NCBI GenBank assembly: GCA_964470965.1
Contig: CAYYIS010000025.1
Span: 1-64,000 of the forward strand
Direction: 5' to 3'
Length of the DNA stretch: 64,000 nucleotides
DNA from: CAYYIS01 sp964470965
Lineage (GTDB): Bacteria > JAAXHH01 > JABIQT01
Each line of letters begins with the position of its first letter. The stretch's first letter is position 1. Below, piece by piece: positions 34,013 to 43,050 of the stretch. The notes beneath the pieces are model-generated. The model was not told the origin of the DNA, ran no database searches, and saw nothing but the letters and a program-made list of their open reading frames with translations. The position numbers were made by a program, and so were the translations under genes.

Positions 34013-35590
34013 ATGTCCACGATGAACGGCGGTACCGCACTCATTAAGTCCCTAGAAAACGAAGGGGTTCAATATGTATTCGGCCTCCCGGGGGCCGGCC
34101 AATATGAGGCGACCGATGGAATATACGAATCTAACAAGATTCAATACATAAGCACCCGGCACGAACAGGCCACCAGTTACATGGCGGACGGGTATGCCCG
34201 TGTGTCGGGTCAGCCTGGCGTGGCGTTGGTGGTGCCGGGACCGGGGTTCTACAACGCGATGGCGGGCCTTTCCACGGCATATGCAATTTCTTCACCGGTG
34301 CTGGTAGTGACCGGCTCACCACACTACAATCACGGCGCTGAACATGCCGCACCGGCGCTGGATCTTCTCGCGCCGGTCTGCAAATGGGCCGGCAGGGCGG
34401 CCGGGCCGGCAGATATTCCCGGGGTGATTCAGGAAGCGTTTTATCACCTCCGCAGCGGTCATCCCAGGCCGGTGGTTGTGGAGATTCCCACCGAAACCCT
34501 GGCGGGAAAGTCTCCGGTGTCCCTGATGCCCTCAAGGGAGGTAGAAAGGGTAACCCCCGATCGGGAAGGACTTGCGGCTGCGTCCGCCGTGCTGGCCGGA
34601 GCGAAGAAGCCGCTTATATGGGTAGGGAACGGTGCATCCGATGCCGCTTCAGGTATCAGGGAACTGGCCGAATATCTCCAGGCGCCGGTGGTAAGTTCAA
34701 GAAGGGGTAAAGGCATCCTGTCTCACCGACATCCGCTTTGCCTTGGGATGGCGGAGCCCCGCTTCCGACCCCTCGCAGATTGGATTTCGTCCAGCGATGT
34801 CATCCTGGCCATAGGCGTCGGTGCGAGGTTCGACAGTTACCGTGGCACGTGCAAGGTTGTCAGGATCGATAACGAGGCGAGCACCGTAGACAGGCAGAAT
34901 GATCACGCCCTGGGTGTCCTTTCAGAAGCTGACGACGCGGTGAGCGCCATCCTGGATCAGGTTCGTGAACGAGGCGTAGTCGGACGGGATGGAGTTGTGG
35001 AGGCAGTAAAGAAAATAAATGACCACAGGTATGGACCGGAAGAACAACTGGAACCCCAGGCCAGCTATATGAACGCCATCCGGGCTGCACTGCCTGACGA
35101 CGGTATGATCGTCGCCGGCATGAATCAAATGGGCTACTACAGCAGAAATTACTTCGAAGGATATCAACCAGGGACCTACCACACATCGTCCAATCACGGA
35201 ACTCTGGGATGCGTTTACCCTATTGCCATTGGGGCAAAAGTCGCTGCTCCTGACAGAGCCGTAGTCTCAATCTCCGGTGACGGTGGATTTCTCTATAATG
35301 TCCAGGAGATTGCGACTGCGGTAAAATACAACATCGGCGTAATCGCTATTGTGTTCAACGACAATGCCTATGGTAATGTACTCCGTGCCCAGATCGAAGA
35401 ATACGACAATCATGTGATAGGAACCCAGCTGAGTAATCCTGATTTCTCGGAACTGGGTAAGGTGTTTGGCGCCCGGGGCGTAAAAGCGGAAGATGCCGAT
35501 CAGCTAGAAGATGCCGTGCGCGACGGCATAAAGTCCGGGAATCCGACCCTGATTGAAGTACCTGTTGGCATGATGGAACGAACGTATTGA
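34013..35590 (+). CDS. Thiamine-diphosphate-dependent enzyme (acetolactate-synthase-like)
   Basis: 525 aa from ATG 34013 (ATAGGAG upstream). Pyr domain with the catalytic Glu51 in STRHEQATSYMADGYARVSG. A middle domain follows (about 180-320). The PP domain carries the ThDP motif GDGGF...NDNAYGN (about 425-460). Length matches acetolactate synthase/benzoylformate decarboxylase-type enzymes. No FAD-binding residues can be assigned, so it may be a decarboxylase, carboligase or sulfoacetaldehyde-type enzyme. Followed 16 bases later by a truncated Gfo/Idh gene and then a PhyH gene in the same direction. Confidence 0.9.
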   Translation: MSTMNGGTALIKSLENEGVQYVFGLPGAGQYEATDGIYESNKIQYISTRHEQATSYMADGYARVSGQPGVALVVPGPGFYNAMAGLSTAYAISSPVLVVTGSPHYNHGAEHAAPALDLLAPVCKWAGRAAGPADIPGVIQEAFYHLRSGHPRPVVVEIPTETLAGKSPVSLMPSREVERVTPDREGLAAASAVLAGAKKPLIWVGNGASDAASGIRELAEYLQAPVVSSRRGKGILSHRHPLCLGMAEPRFRPLADWISSSDVILAIGVGARFDSYRGTCKVVRIDNEASTVDRQNDHALGVLSEADDAVSAILDQVRERGVVGRDGVVEAVKKINDHRYGPEEQLEPQASYMNAIRAALPDDGMIVAGMNQMGYYSRNYFEGYQPGTYHTSSNHGTLGCVYPIAIGAKVAAPDRAVVSISGDGGFLYNVQEIATAVKYNIGVIAIVFNDNAYGNVLRAQIEEYDNHVIGTQLSNPDFSELGKVFGARGVKAEDADQLEDAVRDGIKSGNPTLIEVPVGMMERTY

Positions 35591-35606
35591 AAAGCAGGAG
35601 AACAAA

Positions 35607-35868
35607 ATGAAGCACAGCACAATCCGTGTGGGGGTGATCGGTGTGGGCCGCGGCCATAGTGTTTATGAAGGGCGCCGGAGAAGCTGTGGGCATGAAGGTG
35701 GGCGCTTTGTGCGACACCTGGGAGGCCCGACTCCAACAAGTTTGCGAAGAATACGACGTTGCGACCTACACCGTATACTCGGGAGATCGGAACCGTCTTC
35801 CCGCGGGATCGCGCTGGTACAGACTGTATGGGATGAAATGGGATATTATGAGGTGTGAGGGGCGATAA
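35607..35868 (+). pseudogene. Truncated, frameshifted Gfo/Idh/MocA gene
   Basis: Frame 1 reads MKHSTIRVGVIGVGRGHS, a canonical GxGxxG-type start. It shifts near 35660 to a second frame, FMKGAGEAVGMKVGALCDTW then VCEEYDVATY, the normal second strand and helix. It then ends in unrelated sequence and a TAA at 35866-35868 that overlaps the next ATG (TAATG). The full family is ~350 aa, so about 270 residues have been lost. Unlike the three divergent paralogues at 2.6-7.9 kb this one had the canonical motif. An ATG with AGGAG precedes it. Confidence 0.8.
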
Positions 35869-36608
35869 TGCCGGTAACAGATGAACACCAAGAACAATTC
35901 AGGGAAGAAGGCTGGTGCCTGGTCCGCGGATTGATCCCGAGGCAACCGCTCGATGATGCGTGGTCCCGTGTACAGGAAATAACAGAGAACAAACCCAATT
36001 GGCCGGGGCGGCATTTTCAAGTGATTGATCCTGACAGATACCAGACGGACCAAGGGGAATCCATACCCGCGGGAATTCAGCAGCCGGCAGGTCAGGAGGC
36101 AGTGTTCGGGACGTTAGCCGACCATCCCGACCTTGCGGAAGCGATGGCCCGGTTACTGGAAGGAGATGTGGTCAGGTACACCGATCAAATCGGTGTGAAA
36201 TACGGCCGGCTCCAAGAAAACCAGGGTGGATGCAGTTATTTTCATCAGGATTCTTATTACTGGCGCACAGAGCCGCAACTGGGCTGCAACTGCTGGATTC
36301 CCATGTCGGATGTGGCTGAGGACGCCATAGCCCTGGCGGTGATACCCGGGAGCCATGCCTCCTGGGCACTCGCCGAACACGAATCGTATTATGACGATCC
36401 GCCAATGGGTTCTGAAATCGGAGGTTTCAGGCCGTTCAAGAGGCACCGCATTAAAGCTGAATTGGTGGACTTCTCGAAAGAGAAATTGATTCCCATGCAG
36501 GTTGGGGATGGCCTGTTCTTCACCAATTTCACCTGGCACCGCAGCGAGCCGAACCGCACCGGCAGGGACATGGCCTTTTATGCCATCGCCTACAACCGTG
36601 CAGGATAG
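35868..36608 (+). CDS. PhyH-family Fe(II)/2-oxoglutarate dioxygenase
   Basis: 246 aa. First iron motif HQD at 126-128 (YFHQDSYYW), family core IALAVIPGSHASW, distal His in FTWHRSEPN and 2-OG-binding Arg in RTGRDMAFYA. All standard PhyH residues are present, so it should be an active hydroxylase. Its ATG overlaps the stop of the truncated Gfo/Idh frame, suggesting translational coupling inherited from an operon with the ThDP gene. The substrate is unknown; PhyH families in such genomes act on small metabolites. Convergent with the next gene at zero distance (stop codons adjacent). Confidence 0.9.
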   Translation: MPVTDEHQEQFREEGWCLVRGLIPRQPLDDAWSRVQEITENKPNWPGRHFQVIDPDRYQTDQGESIPAGIQQPAGQEAVFGTLADHPDLAEAMARLLEGDVVRYTDQIGVKYGRLQENQGGCSYFHQDSYYWRTEPQLGCNCWIPMSDVAEDAIALAVIPGSHASWALAEHESYYDDPPMGSEIGGFRPFKRHRIKAELVDFSKEKLIPMQVGDGLFFTNFTWHRSEPNRTGRDMAFYAIAYNRAG

Positions 36609-37844
36609 CTAATATCCCCGGGCTTCGGCCAGGGGACGCATCATTTCATTGAATGCCCCCCCGCCTGTACGATAGCCGCCCATGTAGAAATAGGGCACCT
36701 CACCCCGCCGGCACATCTCATCGACGAACTGCGCCTGCAGGGCCTGCGTCAAGATGTTATTAATGATACCCGTAGCGGGACAGATTCCGGCCTCATGGCC
36801 GGTAGACTTGACGATTCCTTCCGCCTCATCACAACGATTGTAGAAATACACGTCACATAGACTTTCCATCTGCGGGTTATCACCGGGCCCAATCCCCACA
36901 ACTAAAGAACCACAATTCCTGGCGTCTTCTGCCCATTGTATCTCCGTTGGATCGCCCGCGCTCACCATCGCGATGAGCATCACGTCTTTGTCTCCGCCGT
37001 CTTCCCGGTTTCTCGGTTCAAACAGGTTGGCTATCATCAAACCCTGGGCCACATGGCTGACCTCAGACTGTATGCCCTCATTCCTGCTCCGGACAAAAAA
37101 CCGTCCGCCGTCGATGAATCGCCGAGCAAGGGTTAGTGCCGTTTCGTTGATGCGCTCAATTTCCAATTCAAAGACTTTGTCCACCCGGGACAGTAGAATA
37201 TCCAGGTATTCGAGTCCCTGGCTGCCGTCGGGCATACCTCCGGTAGCCAGGGCCCGGGCCGTCTCTGCCGTTATCATCCAGTGTATGGCGCATGATACAT
37301 TCGCCGATCCGGGGAAAGCCTCCATGTACGGCATTTCCGGTATATTAACAAGGCCCTGCTGCCAGGGAATCGATGTATACACCACCTCAGAGGCGATGTC
37401 CTCGGGCATCCAGTCGTTTACATTGGGATTTACGCGACCGGGAGGTGTTCGTTTGTTGTTTACATAGCAGGTGGTAAAAATAACCACATATACACCCTTC
37501 TGCCGGGCGGTTTTGACGTCTTCTCCGACGTGGTTGGTAAGCAGAAGGTCCCCCGGCTCCATTGCAGCAAATTGTTCAGGGGTACAGGCGTCACTACCGC
37601 TGAATTCAAATAGGGCGGGATTGCCCTCACGTTCATTCACCAGTTCATAGGTAGGCATGTGACCGGTAGTAACGTTCATGTACACTTTGTTTCCAGCCCG
37701 GATCGTTTTTGCTGCCCGGGAGGAAATCTCACTGATCATTCCGACATCCACTCGCAGTTCGAGTAAAGACGCCTTAGCCTTTTGGTAATATTCCAGACCG
37801 AATGGGATGGTATGTCCCCAGGTATATTCCGGACACGATGACAT
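36609..37844 (-). CDS. SIS-like domain protein of unknown function
   Basis: 411 aa from ATG 37844 with GAGAGG upstream; the upstream frame to 37931 is less likely. Two sugar-isomerase-like alpha/beta regions by pattern: AGNKVYMNVTTGHMPTYELV with EPGDLLLTNHVGEDVKTARQ (about 60-135), and DVMLIAMVSAGDP with GSLVVGIGPGDNP (about 290-335). I do not recognise a named family, though the layout resembles tandem SIS proteins that bind phosphosugars. No signal peptide. Alone, convergent with the PhyH gene. Confidence 0.6.
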   Translation of the reverse strand: MSSCPEYTWGHTIPFGLEYYQKAKASLLELRVDVGMISEISSRAAKTIRAGNKVYMNVTTGHMPTYELVNEREGNPALFEFSGSDACTPEQFAAMEPGDLLLTNHVGEDVKTARQKGVYVVIFTTCYVNNKRTPPGRVNPNVNDWMPEDIASEVVYTSIPWQQGLVNIPEMPYMEAFPGSANVSCAIHWMITAETARALATGGMPDGSQGLEYLDILLSRVDKVFELEIERINETALTLARRFIDGGRFFVRSRNEGIQSEVSHVAQGLMIANLFEPRNREDGGDKDVMLIAMVSAGDPTEIQWAEDARNCGSLVVGIGPGDNPQMESLCDVYFYNRCDEAEGIVKSTGHEAGICPATGIINNILTQALQAQFVDEMCRRGEVPYFYMGGYRTGGGAFNEMMRPLAEARGY

Positions 37845-38046
37845 CGATCGCCTCTCTGATTGAATAATGTGAAATAAAGTGAACTGGTTTTTGGAAGCTA
37901 AATAAAATGCAGGCGTTGAAAGAATGGTCAAGGTAAAAGAGAAAATAGTATTGACACCCTTACTACAGATAAAGATATTAACATTTCCCCTATCACGTTA
38001 CCCCTTCATACGGACGGCGGGGGGGCTGCTCCGCCGAATTATAACC

Positions 38047-38580
38047 ATGCGAGACAGTTTCTGGAGTAACATATTCAAGCGCGAAGATCAGATGCGTAAG
38101 ACGATCGTCGATCGCCTAAAAGGGGTGCCGCTTTTTGCTGACCTCTCTGATAGAGATGTGGAAAAAATAGCTCAAATCACGCATGTTCGAACATTTGAAC
38201 CGGGAGAAACGGTCTTTTACCAGGGAGAATCCGGTGCAGGAATGTATATCATTGAATCCGGTCTGGTATCCATAGTTCTGAACCTTCCCAACGAAGATCC
38301 CTTAAAATTGACCGACCTTGAGGAAGGTGATTTTTTCGGCGAATTGGCGCTGCTCGATGAATCAGCTCGCTCGGCAGACGCAATCGCCCAGACACCATGT
38401 ACCCTAATAGGATTTTTCAGGCCGGACCTCCTAAACCTGTTGGAACGCACTCCCAGGCTTGGGGCGCATCTGCTGCTGGAGTTGTCCAGAATAGTCAGTA
38501 CCAGGCTGAGGAGCAGCAATAACGAAATACAACAGCTCAAGGTTCGACTGGTGAGGCGAGACCCGGAGGCATCTTCATGA
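38047..38580 (+). CDS. Cyclic-nucleotide-binding-domain protein without HTH
   Basis: 177 aa from ATG 38047; ATG 38092 is an alternative and neither has a strong ribosome-binding site. One cNMP-binding domain at about 28-140: LFADLSDRDVEKI, GETVFYQGESGAGMYIIESG, GDFFGELALLDESARSAD (phosphate-binding cassette FGELALL...RSA). The C-terminal helix ends at residue 177 with no DNA-binding domain, unlike Crp/Fnr regulators. Stop overlaps the AI-2E transporter start by 4 bases (ATGA), so the two are coupled. It could regulate the transporter through cAMP or cGMP binding (inference). Confidence 0.85.
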   Translation: MRDSFWSNIFKREDQMRKTIVDRLKGVPLFADLSDRDVEKIAQITHVRTFEPGETVFYQGESGAGMYIIESGLVSIVLNLPNEDPLKLTDLEEGDFFGELALLDESARSADAIAQTPCTLIGFFRPDLLNLLERTPRLGAHLLLELSRIVSTRLRSSNNEIQQLKVRLVRRDPEASS

Positions 38581-39689
38581 ACTCCACCTTCCATCAGGAC
38601 GATAGTGCTCGCCGACAGCACCAGCGCCGAAGGTTGGTTCTCCTGGCTTTGGCCGCAGCGGTTTTTCTTGCTGGTGCCGCATGGATCATGATGCAAATCG
38701 GTGAAGTGGTGATCCTGTTCATTATAACCTTCCTCGTATTTTATATGGTAGACCCCGTCATTGTAGGTATTGAGAGGTTAACCAGGGTAAACAGACTGGG
38801 TGCGATAATAATATTCTACGCCGCCTGCCTGGTGCTGGTGGGACTGGGCATTGTGTTCCTTCTGCCGCTCATCAGGGACCAGTTCAATACGGCGTATGCG
38901 CTCCTTAACGATGAGCAGTTTCGGGCCGATTCGTTTAATAGAATCCGATGGGTAATTGAGCAGACCCTCCCGTTCATTCCCGTCACCGACCTGCAGGAAA
39001 AAGTCACGAATTACGGCACGGCGGTAATTTCTGATGTGGCGGCGATACTCCTGAATATGCTTTCATTTTTCTCCCTTCTCATCGTGGTTCCTTTTATTCT
39101 CTTTTTTTTCTTAAAAGATATGACCGCCATGCGGAAGCATATCATCAGCAAAGTGCCTAATCGGTTCTTTGAGATGTCACTCAACCTGATCGACACCATT
39201 GACCGAAACCTTGGAACCTACATCCGGGGCCAGCTGAGGGTTGCTGGATGGGTAGGCACATTATCCTCCATTGCCCTCTGGATATTGGGAGTTCCGTATT
39301 TTTTCATAATTGGTATGCTGGCCGGACTGGCGAATATGATTCCATATCTGGGACCTATCGCAGGGACGGTGCCGGCTGTTGCGGTTTCCATTGTGTTTTT
39401 TGATGGGCTTAACCCACTTTGGGGGGCAGGCTACGAAGCTTTGTGGGAACCCGTGGTGGCGATAATCTGTGCTTTTATGGTTATTCAGATAATTGATAAT
39501 ATTGCCCTGTCCCCATTCCTTGTATCCAGAAGTACGGACCTGCATCCGCTCACCGTGATCGCTACGGTCCTGGCAGGGGGCGGAATGTTCGGATTAATCG
39601 GAATGTTACTGGGTGTACCGTTGGTCAGTGTCACCAAAGTCGTAATCCGTGATATGATCTGGCATTTCAGGAACTACAGATTGTTGTAG
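38577..39689 (+). CDS. AI-2E family transporter
   Basis: 370 aa, ATG overlapping the upstream stop. Membrane segments at about 20-40, 44-62, 76-98, 150-175 and 214-340 in groups typical of the family; the large hydrophilic loop 100-150 and the motif GLANMIPYLGPIAGTVPA (about 246-263) are hallmarks. Members export small molecules or act as Na+/H+ antiporters. Translationally coupled to a cyclic-nucleotide-binding protein. Confidence 0.92.
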   Translation: MNSTFHQDDSARRQHQRRRLVLLALAAAVFLAGAAWIMMQIGEVVILFIITFLVFYMVDPVIVGIERLTRVNRLGAIIIFYAACLVLVGLGIVFLLPLIRDQFNTAYALLNDEQFRADSFNRIRWVIEQTLPFIPVTDLQEKVTNYGTAVISDVAAILLNMLSFFSLLIVVPFILFFFLKDMTAMRKHIISKVPNRFFEMSLNLIDTIDRNLGTYIRGQLRVAGWVGTLSSIALWILGVPYFFIIGMLAGLANMIPYLGPIAGTVPAVAVSIVFFDGLNPLWGAGYEALWEPVVAIICAFMVIQIIDNIALSPFLVSRSTDLHPLTVIATVLAGGGMFGLIGMLLGVPLVSVTKVVIRDMIWHFRNYRLL

Positions 39690-39713
39690 GCCGCCAATAG
39701 GGAAGGGCATTTA

Positions 39714-40556
39714 ATGATCATCGATACTCACGTCCATTTGTATGACCCAATGCGGCCGCAAGGGGTTCCCTGGCCCGATCCCGAAAACAAGCTTTTATAC
39801 CGGTCTACGTTGCCCGTCCACGCTAAAGCCCAGGGAGTGCCGGAAGGTGTTACCGGTATCGTTGTGGTTGAAGCGACCGACTGGGTGGATGATAATCAGT
39901 GGATTCTGGATCTGGCAGAAGAGGAACCGTTTATCCTCGGACTGGTCGGGCGGTTGGATCCCTGCAGACATGATTTTGCCCACCAGGTCCAACGGTTTGT
40001 CAATAATCCGATTTTCCAGGGCATCAGGTTTCGCGGAAAACCCTATTACCTGGAATCAGATTCTTCGAGTTTTATGACCGATATGGAAACAGTGATGAAA
40101 CAGGACCTGGTACTGGATACCATGTTCTCAGAGGAAGAGACAGAGAATTTCTTTGCCATGCTGGACCGGTTACCCGAATTGCGAGTGATGATAGAACATA
40201 TTGCAGGCGTCAAAGTCGACGGCAATAAGCCGGAAAGCAAATGGACCGACACTATGAGCAGGGCGGCGTCCTATCCGAACGTCTATCTAAAAGTGTCCGC
40301 CCTCATGGAAAACAGCACGATCCAGCCGGCGCCCGCGGATGTAGCGTTTTATGCGCCAACCATCGACACACTCAGAGACTGTTTCGGCGATGATCGCCTT
40401 GTATATGGAAGCAACTGGCCGGTTTGTGAAAGGGCCGGTACCTATGCCAGATGTATCGAAATCGTGCGATCATACTATGACGACAAGGACGAATCAATCA
40501 GGAATAAATTTTTCGCCGAAAATTCCCAGGCCTTGTACCGTTGGAATCCCCGGTAG
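39714..40556 (+). CDS. Amidohydrolase-family TIM-barrel hydrolase
   Basis: 280 aa. The first strand carries DTHVHLYD (metal-binding HxH). GIRFRGKPYY, a conserved His in RVMIEHIAGVK and YGSNWPVCE (metal Asp position replaced by N in SNWP as in this branch) mark the COG3618 group, which includes L-fucono-lactonase and 2-pyrone-4,6-dicarboxylate lactonase-type hydrolases. Likely cleaves a lactone or similar ring from sugar acids. 25 bases after the AI-2E gene and 8 bases before an aldo/keto reductase, the usual pairing in sugar-lactone pathways (dehydrogenase gives lactone, hydrolase opens it). Confidence 0.85.
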   Translation: MIIDTHVHLYDPMRPQGVPWPDPENKLLYRSTLPVHAKAQGVPEGVTGIVVVEATDWVDDNQWILDLAEEEPFILGLVGRLDPCRHDFAHQVQRFVNNPIFQGIRFRGKPYYLESDSSSFMTDMETVMKQDLVLDTMFSEEETENFFAMLDRLPELRVMIEHIAGVKVDGNKPESKWTDTMSRAASYPNVYLKVSALMENSTIQPAPADVAFYAPTIDTLRDCFGDDRLVYGSNWPVCERAGTYARCIEIVRSYYDDKDESIRNKFFAENSQALYRWNPR

Positions 40557-40564
40557 AAGAGGTG

Positions 40565-41554
40565 ATGATGGAATACAGAAAGATCGGATCCAGCGGGCTA
40601 AAAGTAACACCTGTATGTATCGGTACGGCTTTCCGGGGGTTCTGGAACGGTCAATACGATGAGCGAACATGTCTCCGAGTTATAGAACGGGCCGTAGATT
40701 CCGGTGTTAATTTTTTCGATTGTGCCAACTTTTATTTCGCAGGCAGGTGCGAAGAGATTCTGGGTAAAGCACTCAAAGGAATCGGTGAGAAACGGGATGA
40801 CCTTGTGATCACCAGTAAGGTCTGGAGTCCCATTGGCGAGGGACCCAACGACAGAGGACTGTCGCGTTTTCACATTATGCGCGAAATAGAACGGACACTC
40901 AAGAGGCTTCAGCAGGACCACGTCGATATTTACCTTTTACATAATTTCGATCCTGATACTAAAATGGAAGAGACTTTCAGGGCAATGGATGACTTGGTGA
41001 AACAGGGAAAGACCCGGTACGTGGGTATCTGTAATTATTCTGCGGCACAGGTGGTTGAAGCCCTGTGGACCTGTGATAAATATAATCTGTCGCCTCCGCT
41101 GATCCTGCAGAATCAGTATAGCCTGATCCACAGGTGGGAGGTGGAGCCGGAACTTTTACCTAAATCCCGTCAACACGGGCTCGGGATGATGACATTCTCC
41201 GCACTCGGCGTCGGCCTCCTTAGCGGGCAGTACCGTCTGGGCCAGCGACCACCCAAAGGGTCGTTTTGGGCCGGAAAAGAACTTCGCTTTGAGCAGGTCA
41301 TGACCAAAAACATCGATCATGTGGTTGAAGCGCTCATAGAAATGGGCGCGGAATATGGAAAATCTCCTGGACAGGTGGCCATCGCCTGGGTGCTGTCCCA
41401 CCCCGAGATCACTTCAGCCATGGTAGGACCGGATCTTCCGGAGCACGTGGATGATGCCTGCGGTGCTCTAAATTGGCGTTTGCCCGATGAGGCTCGCTCG
41501 CGACTCGATGATGTATCAGCTCCTGTGATGCCGAAACGGTTTGATACGGTTTGA
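40565..41554 (+). CDS. Aldo/keto reductase (sugar dehydrogenase-like)
   Basis: 329 aa from ATG 40565 (AAGAGG upstream; ATG 40568 also possible). Tetrad visible: FFDCANFYFAGRCEE (Asp, Tyr), VITSKVW (Lys), IYLLHNF (His). The C-terminal NADPH-binding segment is SAMVGPDLPEHVDDACGA. Immediately follows the amidohydrolase. The two probably form an aldose dehydrogenase/lactonase pair for fucose-like sugars (inference). Convergent with the epimerase at 41563. Confidence 0.9.
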   Translation: MMEYRKIGSSGLKVTPVCIGTAFRGFWNGQYDERTCLRVIERAVDSGVNFFDCANFYFAGRCEEILGKALKGIGEKRDDLVITSKVWSPIGEGPNDRGLSRFHIMREIERTLKRLQQDHVDIYLLHNFDPDTKMEETFRAMDDLVKQGKTRYVGICNYSAAQVVEALWTCDKYNLSPPLILQNQYSLIHRWEVEPELLPKSRQHGLGMMTFSALGVGLLSGQYRLGQRPPKGSFWAGKELRFEQVMTKNIDHVVEALIEMGAEYGKSPGQVAIAWVLSHPEITSAMVGPDLPEHVDDACGALNWRLPDEARSRLDDVSAPVMPKRFDTV

Positions 41555-41562
41555 TGCTGCCC

Positions 41563-42306
41563 TTAACTCTTTCTCCATAACGCGTCGTAATTATACTTGG
41601 GTTCGAACCCCAAAAGGTCTTTAGCCTTTTTATTAGGAAAATGCCCACTGGGGCGCGAATGGAAGATGTGAAATATCTCGAACCGGCTCGGAAGCGGTCT
41701 TGTAAGCGCGAGATGATAAGCCTCAGCAACATCCCGCCGCTCGATACAGGACGAGGGAACTCCGTGTTGATCGGGCGCCGCCCCCTCCCTACCTGATTCT
41801 TCCAACGTAGGAACGCCCCCGATACGGAATACGGCGATCGTGATGTCGTGCTCCCGTGCGAAGCTTCGACATAGCTCTTCAGCCAGGGTCTTGCCCAATG
41901 TATATCCCTCAATACCCGGCCGCGGCAGGGTATCCTCTGTAATACGCCAGTTGTCCCAGCTGGGCCCGGTGATGTTGATGGTGCTTTGGAAAACCATACG
42001 TTTGATTCCCATCTTCACAGCCGTGGTGAGCATTTGGAAGAGAACATGAACCCCCGCACCAAGATCAGAATGGTCCGCTGGATCATACCCTGCATAGGGT
42101 CTCATTGGCCAGGCGAGATGAGCCAACGCGTCCATACCCTCCATAGATGCTGCGAGCGCATGGTGGTCGTTCAGATCGACCACCATTGAGTCCGGAATTT
42201 CCGTCATGGGACGCATGTCGACACCGCGAACTATATGGTGAGCCGCCAGGTCCCTCGCCACCACACGGCCGATATAACCGCCAGCCCCGGTCACAAGTAC
42301 GTTCAT
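41563..42306 (-). CDS. NAD-dependent epimerase/dehydratase (extended SDR)
   Basis: 247 aa. GAGGYIG cofactor motif at about 7-13, Ser in FQSTIN and YTLGK (Tyr-Lys) intact. The C-terminal third is short compared with GalE (about 340 aa). Could oxidise uronates or epimerise NDP-sugars. Overlaps the stop of the upstream paralogue by 4 bases (ATGA). Third gene of a minus operon with a second epimerase-like protein and a PhyH gene. Confidence 0.88.
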   Translation of the reverse strand: MNVLVTGAGGYIGRVVARDLAAHHIVRGVDMRPMTEIPDSMVVDLNDHHALAASMEGMDALAHLAWPMRPYAGYDPADHSDLGAGVHVLFQMLTTAVKMGIKRMVFQSTINITGPSWDNWRITEDTLPRPGIEGYTLGKTLAEELCRSFAREHDITIAVFRIGGVPTLEESGREGAAPDQHGVPSSCIERRDVAEAYHLALTRPLPSRFEIFHIFHSRPSGHFPNKKAKDLLGFEPKYNYDALWRKS

Positions 42307-43040
42307 ACCCTGTCCCTCTTCTGCCAGGCGGAGAATGATTCCGATGGATGGAACCCGAAATGACCGGTCTTGATCTTGTGTATTGAGTATCGACCGTTAT
42401 CGATGTCTCCTACCAGGTTATACAATCCCCAATGTCCCATCCCATCATAATGATCGATCTCCAGGCTCCTTGTTATTCCCGCGAGGGCGTCTTGGGTGTC
42501 GATCCATGATTCATCCAGGGGAGCTGTGACGGGGAGGTTCGTTGCCTCTATTACCATTCCAAGTCGAATTGTCAAAACCAGCCCAGGAGAAAGGCGTGCG
42601 AACTCCCTGCCGACAAGTTCACTCAGGTAAACTGACTGTTGATATGCTGAGGTGTCCGGTAATGGCAAGAAGTCCTCAGATACGATCAGGTCAGCGTGAT
42701 AACCGGTGTACACGCAAATATCACTGATCTGTACCACTCGTTTTACACCGGCATGCATAGCGGCGTGTAGCACGTTGTAAGTGCCTTTAAGCCGTGAATC
42801 GAGGATGCGAGACGAAGTTTCACTATCCCCTGCGTGGTCATCCCGTCGTGCGGCTGCGAGATGGATCACGGCATCCATACCTGAACATAAAGACGCCATT
42901 GCTTCCGGATCGCACACGTCTGCCCGCAACATCGGACCAACGGGGCGTATATCCGAGGCGAATACTTCATGGTCCGCCCTTAAATATGGTGTCAATAGAC
43001 AACCCAGGCGGCCGGCCGCACCCGTTATCGCTATTTTCAT
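42303..43040 (-). CDS. NAD-dependent epimerase-like protein with altered YxxxK
   Basis: 245 aa. GAAGRLG cofactor motif at 7-13 and the DIRPVG strand are intact. The catalytic YxxxK reads Tyr133-Gln-Gln-Ser-Val137, so the lysine is Val, and the usual serine region reads QISDICVY. It could be catalytically impaired or use different chemistry. Paralogue of the 41563 gene with which it overlaps. 10 bases after the PhyH gene. Confidence 0.85.
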   Translation of the reverse strand: MKIAITGAAGRLGCLLTPYLRADHEVFASDIRPVGPMLRADVCDPEAMASLCSGMDAVIHLAAARRDDHAGDSETSSRILDSRLKGTYNVLHAAMHAGVKRVVQISDICVYTGYHADLIVSEDFLPLPDTSAYQQSVYLSELVGREFARLSPGLVLTIRLGMVIEATNLPVTAPLDESWIDTQDALAGITRSLEIDHYDGMGHWGLYNLVGDIDNGRYSIHKIKTGHFGFHPSESFSAWQKRDRV

Positions 43041-43050
43041 TTATGTTTTC

